64,000 nucleotides of DNA from Oscillospiraceae bacterium (GTDB taxonomy: Bacteria; Bacillota; Clostridia; Oscillospirales; Oscillospiraceae), in assembly GCA_902781745.1 (NCBI GenBank), contig CACZKM010000002.1:1-64000 (forward strand). Reading direction: 5' to 3'. A model generated the notes under the pieces. It was given only the letters and a program-made list of their open reading frames with translations, was not told the origin of the DNA and did no database searches. Position 1 is the stretch's first letter; each line of letters starts with the position of its first letter. The translations under genes were made by a program, and so were the position numbers. Of this stretch, positions 16,969 to 25,794 are shown piece after piece.

Positions 16969-18372
16969 CTATTTCCCCTCCTTCCGCCTGAATCGCAGGG
17001 CAGGAATCTTATACTGTCCCCGCCTGACCGTTTCAGTTCCATCTTCCGGCAAATCCACAGTGTAGAAATTCCCTCGGTCCTCGCTGTTGACCACTGCCAA
17101 CAGGCTCATGATGTATCCGTGGTCGTCGTTCAGCTCTATTTCCTCTGTGCGCAGTTCTTCTTTTCCGGCAAACAACTGCTCCATATAGGCGCGAACGGCA
17201 GCTTTCCCATATCTTGAATGCGTGAGCGCCCGCAGCTCCTCCTCCGCCTCTTCTGGAACGACCGTATCGCTGACGGAAACGGGATCGTTCATTTTTCTCC
17301 GCACCCCGCGTTTCCGCGTCCAAAGGCTTTTTTCCGAAAGATATGATTGCTCATAAATCTGAAAAGCACCCTGTATATGCTCCAACAGCTCTCCTGACCG
17401 CCGGTTGCGGGAGAGGGCGGATAACAGATAATTCAGATTCCCCCGAACATTTTCGTCCCGGTTGGTGAGGTTTTCCAGCTTCTGCGTGGTCGCTTTGGTG
17501 TAACGCCGCACTTGGATATCAATTTTTTCCAAATAGTCCTGCTCCAGCGCCTCATACCGCTCCTTGATCCAGTAGATCATACGCAGCAGTTCAGTCCGGC
17601 AGACGGACAGGTTCTCGCCCCGTTGATCCTGAAGAGCTGCGTTGGCCATTGCGGTGATGATACCATCTTCTTCCAGCCAGCGGTCCAGGACCGCCTGGAT
17701 CGGCACTCGGTATTTCGGCACAGAATCCCGGATCTTCAGCGGGCGGATATACGTTTCCACCACGCGCTGCCCAAACTCGTCAAAATGCGACGCCAGAATC
17801 TGGTTGACGTCATGAAGCTGTATCTGGAGTTTGAAATAGTGCTGAATATTATGGTAGACGGTTTTCAGCAGCTTTATCAGCTCCCGCGTATTATCATAGG
17901 CGCTGTATACCGTGGTCATCTTTTCGTAGGGAGAACCGCTCTCATCTGCGGTCTTCAGCAGAGAATAGGTTCCGTAAACATAGGAATATCCCCGTGCGGT
18001 GGAAGGGTTGGATAATGCGTGCAGCAATTCGATCAGTTTGCTGCTGTACTCGGGGACATGGATGTACTCTTTGAAATCCTTTCCTCTTGCTTTTTCGATC
18101 CATCCCTTGCCGGTAAGCTTTCGGATAAGGAAGCGTGCACGCCCGGAAACATCTCCCCGTTCTTCCTCAAAGATATCTTCCTCGTCAAAGGTCGCCTCAG
18201 CCAGTTGTTCCTCCAGATTGCCGCGAAGCGCTATGTAAAGCTGCTCCTCAGGTATTTCGAGCGCATCCTGATAGACCAGGTACAGGACCTCAAGCGCATC
18301 CGCATAAAGCACTCGGTTGGGGGAGGACAGGATGGAAAACAGTTCCTCCGGAATATGCTGGAACAGATTCAT
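16969..18372 (-). CDS. jetA: Wadjet kleisin-like subunit JetA
   Basis: 467 residues, first gene of the Wadjet operon. It resembles the clostridial Wadjet JetA family (formerly DUF5716), which plays the kleisin/MukF role that bridges the JetC heads. N-terminal MNLFQHIPEELFSILSSPN is characteristic; helical and charged throughout, with an acidic stretch near residue 62. An AAAAGGTG site precedes the ATG. Which Wadjet subtype this is I cannot settle without family searches. Confidence 0.87.
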   Translation of the reverse strand: MNLFQHIPEELFSILSSPNRVLYADALEVLYLVYQDALEIPEEQLYIALRGNLEEQLAEATFDEEDIFEEERGDVSGRARFLIRKLTGKGWIEKARGKDFKEYIHVPEYSSKLIELLHALSNPSTARGYSYVYGTYSLLKTADESGSPYEKMTTVYSAYDNTRELIKLLKTVYHNIQHYFKLQIQLHDVNQILASHFDEFGQRVVETYIRPLKIRDSVPKYRVPIQAVLDRWLEEDGIITAMANAALQDQRGENLSVCRTELLRMIYWIKERYEALEQDYLEKIDIQVRRYTKATTQKLENLTNRDENVRGNLNYLLSALSRNRRSGELLEHIQGAFQIYEQSYLSEKSLWTRKRGVRRKMNDPVSVSDTVVPEEAEEELRALTHSRYGKAAVRAYMEQLFAGKEELRTEEIELNDDHGYIMSLLAVVNSEDRGNFYTVDLPEDGTETVRRGQYKIPALRFRRKEGK

Positions 18373-18409
18373 GGTATCACATCACCTTTTCTGCCGGGAG
18401 GCGTACAGT

Positions 18410-18625
18410 ATGCGCGGAATCTTGGTCTTCAACGGCGCGCGGCCGGATATTGCTCTTTACGACGGAACCCTTCTGGGCGGTCTCCACTGTGGGGATCGTT
18501 TCTCTTTCTATCAGGAGGAAGATCAAAAACAGGTCCGGGTTGAGTTCCTCGATGATTGGATCATGGTCGATAATGGAAAGCCCTGTCCTCTGCCCTATGG
18601 GAAAGAGGTGTTTCTTCCGGAGTAA
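18410..18625 (+). CDS. DUF5348 family small protein
   Basis: 71 residues from the ATG at 18410, which has GGGAGG upstream. The pattern MRGILVFNGARPDIALYDG then LHCGDRFSF and VRVEFLDDWIMVD matches the DUF5348 family, small proteins frequent on mobile elements of Clostridia, function unknown. It is divergent from jetA with only 37 bases between start codons, so the jet promoter must lie inside this gene or beyond. Confidence 0.75.
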   Translation: MRGILVFNGARPDIALYDGTLLGGLHCGDRFSFYQEEDQKQVRVEFLDDWIMVDNGKPCPLPYGKEVFLPE

Positions 18626-18915
18626 GGCCAACTTGTTTTTCTATCATACCATTCTTTTCATTCAGAGGCTATTCTCGCCATTTGTTTTCTTTGATTTCAA
18701 GTCCCGGAATCGTCCCTTGCTTGCAAACCTGTTTGTTCCATGTACTCATCCCGGAGCTGACTCAGGGTTTTCCCTGATGATTTCTGTACTGCAAACGCAT
18801 AGGTCTGCACGGAAGACCATCCATACTGTTGCTTCCATTGATCTCATACATTGTACATTCTCCCTTCCGACAGCATATTCCCGCTTCGTCAGTTTTTCGC
18901 CTTTCCTTCGTGTTG
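18626..18915. other. 290-bp spacer, no intact gene recognised
   Basis: Between the DUF5348 gene and the ATPase stop codon. Short minus-strand frames (for example KLTKREYAVGREN in one and LSQLRDEYMEQTG in another) look like pieces of a decayed gene broken across frames, but I cannot name it. Confidence 0.35.
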
Positions 18916-20268
18916 TTACAGCATCCCCGCCATATAAAGCGGCAGGAATACGATTCCGTCATCCTCCTTCACATCCCCCGTATGCAGTACATAGGGAATA
19001 TGCAGCTGCTCCCTGTATTTTGCAATAAACTTCCGCAGAGAGGAGAGCGCATAGTTTTTGCTTGACTTCACTTCAATCGGAGAGATGTTGTGGCGATTGT
19101 TGATCCTGCTTTTTGCAATTAGAAAATCGATCTCCATCCGATTCTCTTTATTCTTACGATCCGAATTGGCATAAAAATACAGCTTATGGCCGGATGTCAC
19201 CAGCATCTGTGCAACAGCATTTTCTATGACCATGCCCATGTTGACCTCCAGCTTATCCAGCAGCAGTTTCTTGTAGACTTCCTCACTGACGATCCCATTT
19301 TCATCAAACGCATGGCTCACAAGCAATCCGGTGTCAGCCATATAACATTTCAGCATGGTACGATCCTGATTCAATCGAAGCCCAATGGTTGGTTCCGTTG
19401 CGTTATAGCAGTTATTCACGATCATCGCATCAGAGAGCCAAAACAGGGGGTCCCTGTATTCATCGAACCGCGCGCCGTCTTTCAGTGCCGAGAGCTTAAA
19501 GTGTCTGTTCTGATTCTTGAGCTGTGACGGCAGTTCATCAAAAATCGCTTCTACTTTCAGTTCATACCCCTTTGCGTGTTTTTGAATGTCATCTCGATAC
19601 AGGTTCAGGATCCTCCGCTTCACGCGATCTACTTCATCGAAATCCCGTGTTTGCGAATAGATTTCGACAGCCTGAGGCATCCCGCCGACAATCAGGTACT
19701 GACGGAACAAATCCATCGCTTTCCGATGGAGTGCCTGCCCCATCGGCGCTTTTTTCTCAAAGCAGGACCGGATCATCGGCATCATGGTCTCGTTGTCCAT
19801 AGCCCAAAGGAACTCTTCAAAGTCCATGGGATACAGATTGATTTGGTCCTCCTCTGACGGAATCAGAATATCATCCACGTTCTCTTTGATGGAAATCAGC
19901 GATCCCGTTTCAATATAGTCATAGCGGCCGTCTGCCACAAGGTATTTGATCACACTGCGGGCACGCGGAAACATCTGCACCTCATCAAAGATGATAAGGG
20001 ATTCTCGTTCATGCAGTTTTGTGTTGTATAGCGTGGTCAGCTTCAGAAAGAACGTATCCAAGTCGTTGATGTCAAACAGGAACATATCTCTGACCTGCTG
20101 ATCCACGCGGTTAAAGTCGATCAGAATATAGGTTTGATATTCTCGCCTTGCAAATTCCTCAACGATATAGCTTTTTCCCACGCGCCGGGCCCCTTGCACA
20201 AGGACCGCGCTTTTTCCCTTGCTTTGCTGTTTCCAATCAAGAAGGCTTTGATAGATTTTGCGTTTCAT
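18916..20268 (-). CDS. AAA_14 / DUF4143 ATP-binding protein
   Basis: 450 residues. An N-terminal P-loop ATPase (Walker A GARRVGKS at 26-33; Walker B LIIFDEVQ at 91-98; GSLISIKENV sensor-like) is followed by a C-terminal DUF4143 domain ending in a PD-(D/E)XK-like pattern (MEIDFLIAK and PIEVKSSKNYA near residues 375-400). These proteins are widespread in anaerobes and often on mobile DNA; the D...EVK motif suggests nuclease ability, but no function is established. It diverges from the recombinase and has repeats in its promoter. Confidence 0.85.
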   Translation of the reverse strand: MKRKIYQSLLDWKQQSKGKSAVLVQGARRVGKSYIVEEFARREYQTYILIDFNRVDQQVRDMFLFDINDLDTFFLKLTTLYNTKLHERESLIIFDEVQMFPRARSVIKYLVADGRYDYIETGSLISIKENVDDILIPSEEDQINLYPMDFEEFLWAMDNETMMPMIRSCFEKKAPMGQALHRKAMDLFRQYLIVGGMPQAVEIYSQTRDFDEVDRVKRRILNLYRDDIQKHAKGYELKVEAIFDELPSQLKNQNRHFKLSALKDGARFDEYRDPLFWLSDAMIVNNCYNATEPTIGLRLNQDRTMLKCYMADTGLLVSHAFDENGIVSEEVYKKLLLDKLEVNMGMVIENAVAQMLVTSGHKLYFYANSDRKNKENRMEIDFLIAKSRINNRHNISPIEVKSSKNYALSSLRKFIAKYREQLHIPYVLHTGDVKEDDGIVFLPLYMAGML

Positions 20269-20282
20269 CCGGGACCTCCCGC

Positions 20283-20339
20283 TACATAAATCAAAGATTT
20301 TATTATCAGTATTATTACATAAATCAAGATTTTAGTCAA
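20283..20339 (-). promoter_or_regulatory. Promoter of the AAA/DUF4143 gene with two iteron-like direct repeats
   Basis: Minus strand TTGACT (complement 20334-20339), 17-base spacer, AATAAT (complement 20311-20316). The 19/20-bp direct repeat TACATAAATCAA(A)GATTTTA occurs at 20316-20334, filling the spacer, and at 20283-20302, next to the ribosome site. This arrangement suggests repression by a protein bound to both copies. Confidence 0.65.
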
Positions 20340-20420
20340 CAGGAATCATACAAGAAACACAGTTCTCACGCCAGTACGCTCTGCCTTTGATACAATCGAT
20401 AGGAAAGGAGCGTGATCTTC

Positions 20421-21965
20421 ATGAAACGTGTCTATTGTCTCTATCGTGTCTCTACAACAGCCCAGGTAGAAAAAAACGACCTTCCCATGCAGAAGCAGGC
20501 ATGCCATGCGTTTGCCAAAACCAAAGGATGGCAGATCCTGCGTGAGCTCTATGAAAAAGGCGTCTCCGGTTTTACCTGCCCTGCTGAGAATCGGGAAGCC
20601 TTGCAGTTGCTCAAGGAAGCTGCTCTTCACAAACAGTTTGACGTCCTGCTGGTTTTCATGTTCGATCGTTTGGGCCGCCGGGACGATGAGACGCCTTTTA
20701 TTGTGGAATGGTTTGTTAAAAATGGGATCGAAGTCTGGAGCGTCATGGAAGGCGAACAGCGTTTTGACGACCATATCGACAAGCTGCTCAACTACATCCG
20801 TTTCTGGCAATCCTCCGGGGAAAGCCTTAAAACCTCCATCCGTACAAGAGCCAGGATGGAGCAGCTCATCCAGGAACACGGCTTCGTGGGTGGTGTCGCA
20901 CCGTATGGCTATCAATTATGTCACCTGGGACGTACAAACAGGCGGGGGCAAGAATTGTACGATCTAATCATTGATCCAACGGCTGCGCAAATCGTTCAGG
21001 ATGTTTTTCAGCAATACTGCTTTGACCGCATAGGCTCCCATCGTATTGCTGTCTCTCTGAACAGGCAAGGACACAGGACAAAGCAAGGCGCACTGTGGAA
21101 CGCCGCAAGCATACGAGCTATCCTGTGCAATCCAATTTATACGGGCATCCGAACCTTTGGGAAGATCCGGACGAATCGGTTCGCTCATTTACAGATCATT
21201 GAGGATGATCTTTTCCTTTTGGCACAAAAGCGTATAGAAGACAGCCGCCTGGATTCCCCAAATCTCGGCGCCACGAAATATAGACAGGAAGTATTGCTTC
21301 CCGCAGAAATGTTTTGTATGCACTGCGGGAAACGACTGACTGTGACACGGAATGTGAAAACGATCATTCATCAAGACGGCACCCGGACAACGTATCCACG
21401 CCTGAATTACATCTGCATCAACAAAAGCAGCCTCCATCCGTGTACTGGTCAGCGCAGTTACTCCGCAAAAAAGATTGATCCAGTGGTGCTGTCCCTTCTC
21501 AGCATGGCTCTATTCGCAGAGATCAATAGTTCTCCCCAACCCGGTTTATACAAATACGAGGTACAGATGACGGAAATTCAGAAAGACATCGAAAGGGAAC
21601 AGGAGAACCTGGACTCCCTAAAAACCGAAGTCATCGCCATTCTGCAGGGATCCAGTGCGTTTGGCTCTGATCTGATCAACGATCTGATCCAGCAGACAAA
21701 GAGCCGGCTTGCAGCACTGCAAGAGAAGCAGAACGTACTCCAGGCGGCAGCGAATCATCAGCGCTCTCAACATGCACGTTTTATTGAAACGAGAAAACGA
21801 CTTCTTTCCGCCGGTATTACGGAGTTAAGCCAGCTTTCTCTCCCACAGCGGCAGGAGTTTGCTCGACAGTCTATCAAGCGGATCGAGTTGGGACGGGGCG
21901 GCGTGATCGATATCGAATGGACATTTGGCGGCACAAGCCACTATCCTGACAGTGCAGGCGGATGA
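20421..21965 (+). CDS. Large serine recombinase
   Basis: 514 residues from the ATG at 20421 (GGAG ten bases upstream); an in-frame GTG at 20412 is too close to the site. Resolvase domain at the N-terminus with catalytic Ser11 in YRVSTTAQ and the FDRLGRRDDET helix, then a recombinase domain (GGVAPYGYQL, AILCNPIYTG), a zinc ribbon (CMHCGKRL plus two later Cys) and a coiled coil near 375-450. Such enzymes integrate and excise mobile elements without homology-dependent repair. It lies at the right end of the island next to tRNA-Ala and is the only recombinase seen in it. Confidence 0.92.
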   Translation: MKRVYCLYRVSTTAQVEKNDLPMQKQACHAFAKTKGWQILRELYEKGVSGFTCPAENREALQLLKEAALHKQFDVLLVFMFDRLGRRDDETPFIVEWFVKNGIEVWSVMEGEQRFDDHIDKLLNYIRFWQSSGESLKTSIRTRARMEQLIQEHGFVGGVAPYGYQLCHLGRTNRRGQELYDLIIDPTAAQIVQDVFQQYCFDRIGSHRIAVSLNRQGHRTKQGALWNAASIRAILCNPIYTGIRTFGKIRTNRFAHLQIIEDDLFLLAQKRIEDSRLDSPNLGATKYRQEVLLPAEMFCMHCGKRLTVTRNVKTIIHQDGTRTTYPRLNYICINKSSLHPCTGQRSYSAKKIDPVVLSLLSMALFAEINSSPQPGLYKYEVQMTEIQKDIEREQENLDSLKTEVIAILQGSSAFGSDLINDLIQQTKSRLAALQEKQNVLQAAANHQRSQHARFIETRKRLLSAGITELSQLSLPQRQEFARQSIKRIELGRGGVIDIEWTFGGTSHYPDSAGG

Positions 21966-22055
21966 ATGGCATCCCAGATTATATGGATATTATCACAATA
22001 CACCTTCTTATTTCAGAGGACAAATAGTGCTTGATGCATAAAATCGCATGCATTT

Positions 22056-22069
22056 ATGGGGGTATAGCT
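22056..22069 (+). repeat. 14-bp copy of the tRNA-Ala 5' end in inverted orientation
   Basis: ATGGGGGTATAGCT equals the first 13 bases of tRNA-Ala(GGC) and the base before it, but reads on the plus strand while the intact tRNA is on the minus strand 95 bases further right. Confidence 0.6.
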
Positions 22070-22121
22070 TCTTCGGGCGTAGGCGAAAAAAAGACAGAAT
22101 ATGTCAGAATCACAGCATAAG

Positions 22122-22158
22122 AAAAAGCCTTGAAAACACTGTGTTTTCAAGGCTTTTT
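22122..22158. terminator. Bidirectional intrinsic terminator between recombinase and tRNA-Ala
   Basis: Perfect 17-bp inverted repeat AAAAAGCCTTGAAAACA / TGTTTTCAAGGCTTTTT around three bases, with A/T tails on both sides. It serves tRNA-Ala on the minus strand and may also stop recombinase transcripts. Confidence 0.9.
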
Positions 22159-22163
22159 GATGT

Positions 22164-22239
<76 letters not shown>

Positions 22240-22274
22240 ATCTGTTTTGCGTCCCTGTCCTTGGGACAAGAGCT

Positions 22275-22303
22275 ATATTATCAGAGAGGAGTCAGATTGT
22301 CAA
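22275..22303 (-). promoter_or_regulatory. Promoter of tRNA-Ala
   Basis: Minus strand consensus TTGACA (complement 22298-22303), 17-base spacer, TAATAT (complement 22275-22280), 36 bases upstream of the tRNA. Confidence 0.85.
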
Positions 22304-22354
22304 GCTTTTTTTTAGTTTTTTTCTTCTTTTTTCAAACTCTCTTAAAACCCCGCG

Positions 22355-22384
22355 GGCGGGGGACAGGAGAGCCCGTCCCCCGCC
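22355..22384 (-). terminator. GC-rich hairpin terminator of the small membrane-protein gene
   Basis: GGCGGGGGAC / GTCCCCCGCC perfect 10-bp stem, 11 bases past the stop codon at 22396, followed on the minus strand by GGGGTTTTAAG. Confidence 0.7.
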
Positions 22385-22395
22385 TGGGGTCCGGC

Positions 22396-22545
22396 TTACC
22401 GGGTCAGGTCGTCAAAGGCGTTCTCCGCCTTCCGGGCCGCATCCCGGAACTTGCCTTTTACCTGCCGCCGGTTGGCCTGGACGCGCATCCCTACCCAGGC
22501 GCCCGCCGCCATGCCCGCGGCCAGGCCGATGGTGAATCCGTTCAT
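22396..22545 (-). CDS. Small YtxH-like membrane protein
   Basis: 49 residues. MNGFTIGLAAGMAAGAWVG is a glycine-rich membrane helix, followed by a basic, helical tail (RVQANRRQVKGKFRDAARK). I chose the ATG at 22543-22545 because AAAGGGGG sits eight bases upstream; the ATG three codons earlier abuts that site. It resembles YtxH-type stress-associated proteins in layout, but identity is tentative. Confidence 0.6.
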   Translation of the reverse strand: MNGFTIGLAAGMAAGAWVGMRVQANRRQVKGKFRDAARKAENAFDDLTR

Positions 22546-22618
22546 TCGTTTCATCCCCCTTTCTGCTTGTCTGGCGTACCAGACCTGTCTAGTATGCGCA
22601 GTTTTCCCGGAAAACACA

Positions 22619-22647
22619 TTGCGAAATACAGGGGGATAGGCTATAAT
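22619..22647 (+). promoter_or_regulatory. Promoter of the histidine phosphatase-YgiQ operon
   Basis: TTGCGA (22619-22624), 17-base spacer, consensus TATAAT (22642-22647), 45 bases before the start codon. Confidence 0.75.
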
Positions 22648-22691
22648 AAAGCGTTATCTGCCTGATTTTATGAGATTTGAGGAATTGCACT

Positions 22692-23867
22692 ATGACAACA
22701 CTTTATCTGATCCGCCACGCGGAGGCTGAGGGAAACCTCTACCGCCGGGTCCACGGACAATATAACAGCCTGGTCACGGACAACGGATATCGCCAGATCA
22801 AGGCCCTGGAACAGCGGTTTCAGGACGTGAAGATCGACGCCGTATACTCCAGCGACCTCTTCCGCACCATGACCACCGCCCGGGCGGTCTACGTCCCCAA
22901 GGGACTGCCTCTGCACGTCCGCTCCGACCTGCGGGAGCTGAGCATGGGGGAGTGGGAGGACCGGTCCTGGGCCGGGGTGGACAGGACCGACCACCCCATG
23001 ATGCGCCGCTTCGCCGACAGCTCGCCAGACTTCCGGGCGCCCGGAGGGGAGTCCTTCGAGGAGCTCCGGAGGCGGGGTACCGCCGCCGTGCTGGACATCG
23101 CGGCCCATCACCCGGACCAGACCGTGGCGGTCTTTGCCCACGGCACACTCATCCGCCACACTCTGGCCCAGTTCCGGGGCATCGGCCTGGAGCCAGAGGA
23201 GATGGCCAAGACCCAGCACAGCGACAACACAGCCGTCACCAAATTAGAGATCGAGGACGGGCAGGTGAAGATCGTCTACAGCGACGACAATTCCCACCTG
23301 GACGAGACCACCTCCACCCTGGCCCAGCAGCACTGGTGGAAGGGCGGCCAGCGGGCGGATGTCAACCTGTGGTACCGGCCCCTGGACCTGTCCAAGGCGG
23401 TGGCCCGGGACTACTACGCTGCCTGCCGGGAGGACGCCTGGAAAAACCTCTACAGCAATCTGGACCGCTACACCGGCCGGGGCTTCCTGGCCGAGGCCAT
23501 GACGGTGAGCAAGGCCGATCCCCACAGCGTCTGGCAAGCCATGTTCGGCAAGGAGCCGGCGGGCGTCCTCCAACTGGACCCCACCAGAGACGCCAAAGAC
23601 CGGTCGGGCTACATCTCCTTTCTCTACTTAAATCCGGAGATGCGCGGCCGCAGCTTGGGTGTCCAGCTCATCGGTAAGGCGGTGAGCGTCTTCCGGCCCA
23701 GAGGGCGGGACAAGCTCCGGCTGGTGTGCTCCGAGGCCAACGAGGTGGCCCTGCGGTTCTATCGGAAGTACGGCTTCCGCACCACCGGCCAGACGCCGGG
23801 GGCCTACGCCAGCCTCCATGAGATGGAAAAGTATATCGGCTACGAATACCGGGGAGAACTGGACTGA
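22692..23867 (+). CDS. Histidine phosphatase / GNAT acetyltransferase fusion
   Basis: 391 residues from the ATG at 22692 (GAGG nine bases upstream; an in-frame TTG fifteen bases earlier is less likely). Residues 1-200 are a histidine phosphatase (phosphoglycerate-mutase-like) domain: catalytic LIRHAEAEGN, YSSDLFRTMTTA, and HGTLIRH. Residues about 230-390 are a GNAT fold with LYLNPEMRGRSLGVQLIGKA as the acetyl-CoA loop and a late FYRKYGF. Substrates are unknown. The stop overlaps the ygiQ start by one base (TGATG), so the two are co-translated. Confidence 0.87.
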   Translation: MTTLYLIRHAEAEGNLYRRVHGQYNSLVTDNGYRQIKALEQRFQDVKIDAVYSSDLFRTMTTARAVYVPKGLPLHVRSDLRELSMGEWEDRSWAGVDRTDHPMMRRFADSSPDFRAPGGESFEELRRRGTAAVLDIAAHHPDQTVAVFAHGTLIRHTLAQFRGIGLEPEEMAKTQHSDNTAVTKLEIEDGQVKIVYSDDNSHLDETTSTLAQQHWWKGGQRADVNLWYRPLDLSKAVARDYYAACREDAWKNLYSNLDRYTGRGFLAEAMTVSKADPHSVWQAMFGKEPAGVLQLDPTRDAKDRSGYISFLYLNPEMRGRSLGVQLIGKAVSVFRPRGRDKLRLVCSEANEVALRFYRKYGFRTTGQTPGAYASLHEMEKYIGYEYRGELD

Positions 23868-25783
23868 TGCGGGATTTCTTACCCATAACCAAAGAGGAGA
23901 TGCTCCGCCGGGACTGGCACTACTGTGACTTCCTCCTGGTCACCGGGGACGCCTATGTGGACCACCCCTCCTTTGGCACCGCCATCATCGGCCGGGTGCT
24001 GGAGGACGCGGGCTACCGGGTGGCCATCCTGGCCCAGCCGGACTGGCGGGACCCCGCCGCCTTCACCGCCCTGGGGCGGCCCCGGTACGGGGTCTTTGTC
24101 AATGGCGGGAACATCGACTCCATGGTGGCCCACTATACCGCCGCGAAAAAGCGGCGGCACGACGACGCCTACTCCCCGGGGAACCGGGCGGGGCTGCGGC
24201 CAGACCGGGCCTCCATCGTCTACTGCAACAAGATCCGGGAGGTCTTTGGGGACATTCCCCTCATCGTGGGGGGGCTGGAGGCCTCCCTGCGCCGGTTTGC
24301 CCACTATGACTACTGGGAGGACAAGGTCCGCCGGTCCCTCCTCTTCGACGCCCAGGCCGACCTGCTGACCTACGGCATGGGGGAGAAGGCCACCCTGGAG
24401 ATCGCCGCCCTTCTGGTGAAGGGCACCCCCGTAAGGGAGATCACCGGGGTGAAGGGGACCTGCTACGCCGCCGGGAGCCCCGACGCCTGCCGCTTTCCCT
24501 CGGTCCAGGTAGCCTCCTTTGAGACAGTTTCCAAAAACAAGCGGGCCTACGCCGCCGCCAACCTGGTGGAGTACGACGAGCACGACCCCGTCCGGGGGAG
24601 GGCGGTGATTCAGCCCCACGGGGACCGGTACCTCATCGCCAACCCGCCCATGATGCCCCTGACCACCCAGGAGCTGGACCATGTGGCGGAGCTGCCCTAT
24701 CTGCGGGAGCCTCACCCGGCCTATGACAGCCTGGGGGGCGTGCCCGCCATCGAGGAGGTGCGGTTCTCCGTCATCCACAACCGGGGATGCTTCGGGGCCT
24801 GCAAATTCTGCTCTCTGGCCTTCCACCAGGGGCGGATGATCACCTCCCGGAGCCATGAGAGCGTCATCCGGGAGGTCACGGCCCTGACGAAGCACCCCGG
24901 CTTTAAAGGATACATCCACGACGTGGGGGGGCCCACCGCCAACTTCCGGCGGCCCTCCTGCAAAAACCAGCTTAAGCACGGCCTGTGCAGGCACCGGGAC
25001 TGCCTGGCCCCAAAGCCCTGCCCCAACCTGGACGCAGACCACAGCGACTATCTCAAGCTCCTGCGGAAGCTCCGGGAGATCCCCGGGGTGAAGAAGATCT
25101 TCATCCGCTCAGGCATCCGGTTCGACTACCTTTTGGAGGATAAGAGCGGGGAGTTCTTCGCGGACCTGGTGAAGCACCACATCAGCGGCCAACTCAAGGT
25201 GGCCCCGGAGCACTGCGTGGGCCACGTCCTGGACGCCATGGGCAAGCCCCACATCGGGGCCTATGAGAAATTCCAGGAGAAGTATCAGCGGCTGAACCAG
25301 AAGTACGGCAAGAACCAGTTCCTGGTGCCCTACCTCATGTCCTCCCATCCGGGGAGCACCCTGGCCGACGCCATCGCCCTGGCCCAGTGGCTGAACAAAA
25401 CCGGCCGCCAGCCGGAGCAGGTCCAGGACTTCTATCCCACCCCCGGGACTCTGTCCACCTGTATGTACCACACCGGCCTGGATCCTCGGACCATGGAGGA
25501 GATCTACGTTCCCAAGAGCCCCCACGAGAAGGAGCTCCAGCGGGCCCTCCTCCAGTGGAAGCGGCCGGAGAAGCGGCGGCTGATCATGGAGGCCCTCCAT
25601 AAGGCGGGGCGGACCGACCTCATCGGTTACGGCCCCGAATGTCTGCTGCGCCCCAGCCGGACGGGGGAGAAGCCCGCCGGACGGAGCGGGGGAGCGCCCG
25701 CCGGGAAGGGCGGGAAGGGGACCCCAAAGAAAGGGAAGGCCCCGGCTTCCAAAGGAAGAAAGCCGCCTCGCGGGCGGCGGTGA
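23867..25783 (+). CDS. YgiQ family radical SAM protein
   Basis: 638 residues. An N-terminal UPF0313 region (FLLVTGDAYVDHPSFG, IIGRVLEDAGYRV) resembles a cobalamin-binding-like fold, then a radical SAM core with the cluster motif CFGACKFCSLA near residue 310, and a C-terminal domain with a lysine/glycine/proline-rich basic tail (about 590-638). The enzyme family is conserved, but its reaction is not established. It is coupled to the phosphatase-acetyltransferase gene upstream. Confidence 0.92.
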   Translation: MRDFLPITKEEMLRRDWHYCDFLLVTGDAYVDHPSFGTAIIGRVLEDAGYRVAILAQPDWRDPAAFTALGRPRYGVFVNGGNIDSMVAHYTAAKKRRHDDAYSPGNRAGLRPDRASIVYCNKIREVFGDIPLIVGGLEASLRRFAHYDYWEDKVRRSLLFDAQADLLTYGMGEKATLEIAALLVKGTPVREITGVKGTCYAAGSPDACRFPSVQVASFETVSKNKRAYAAANLVEYDEHDPVRGRAVIQPHGDRYLIANPPMMPLTTQELDHVAELPYLREPHPAYDSLGGVPAIEEVRFSVIHNRGCFGACKFCSLAFHQGRMITSRSHESVIREVTALTKHPGFKGYIHDVGGPTANFRRPSCKNQLKHGLCRHRDCLAPKPCPNLDADHSDYLKLLRKLREIPGVKKIFIRSGIRFDYLLEDKSGEFFADLVKHHISGQLKVAPEHCVGHVLDAMGKPHIGAYEKFQEKYQRLNQKYGKNQFLVPYLMSSHPGSTLADAIALAQWLNKTGRQPEQVQDFYPTPGTLSTCMYHTGLDPRTMEEIYVPKSPHEKELQRALLQWKRPEKRRLIMEALHKAGRTDLIGYGPECLLRPSRTGEKPAGRSGGAPAGKGGKGTPKKGKAPASKGRKPPRGRR

Positions 25784-25794
25784 GGCAGCCCGGC

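Noticed and set aside
18762..18962. 66-codon minus-strand frame across the ATPase stop
   Set aside because: No ribosome site, and it overlaps the end of the ATPase gene; probably part of decayed sequence.
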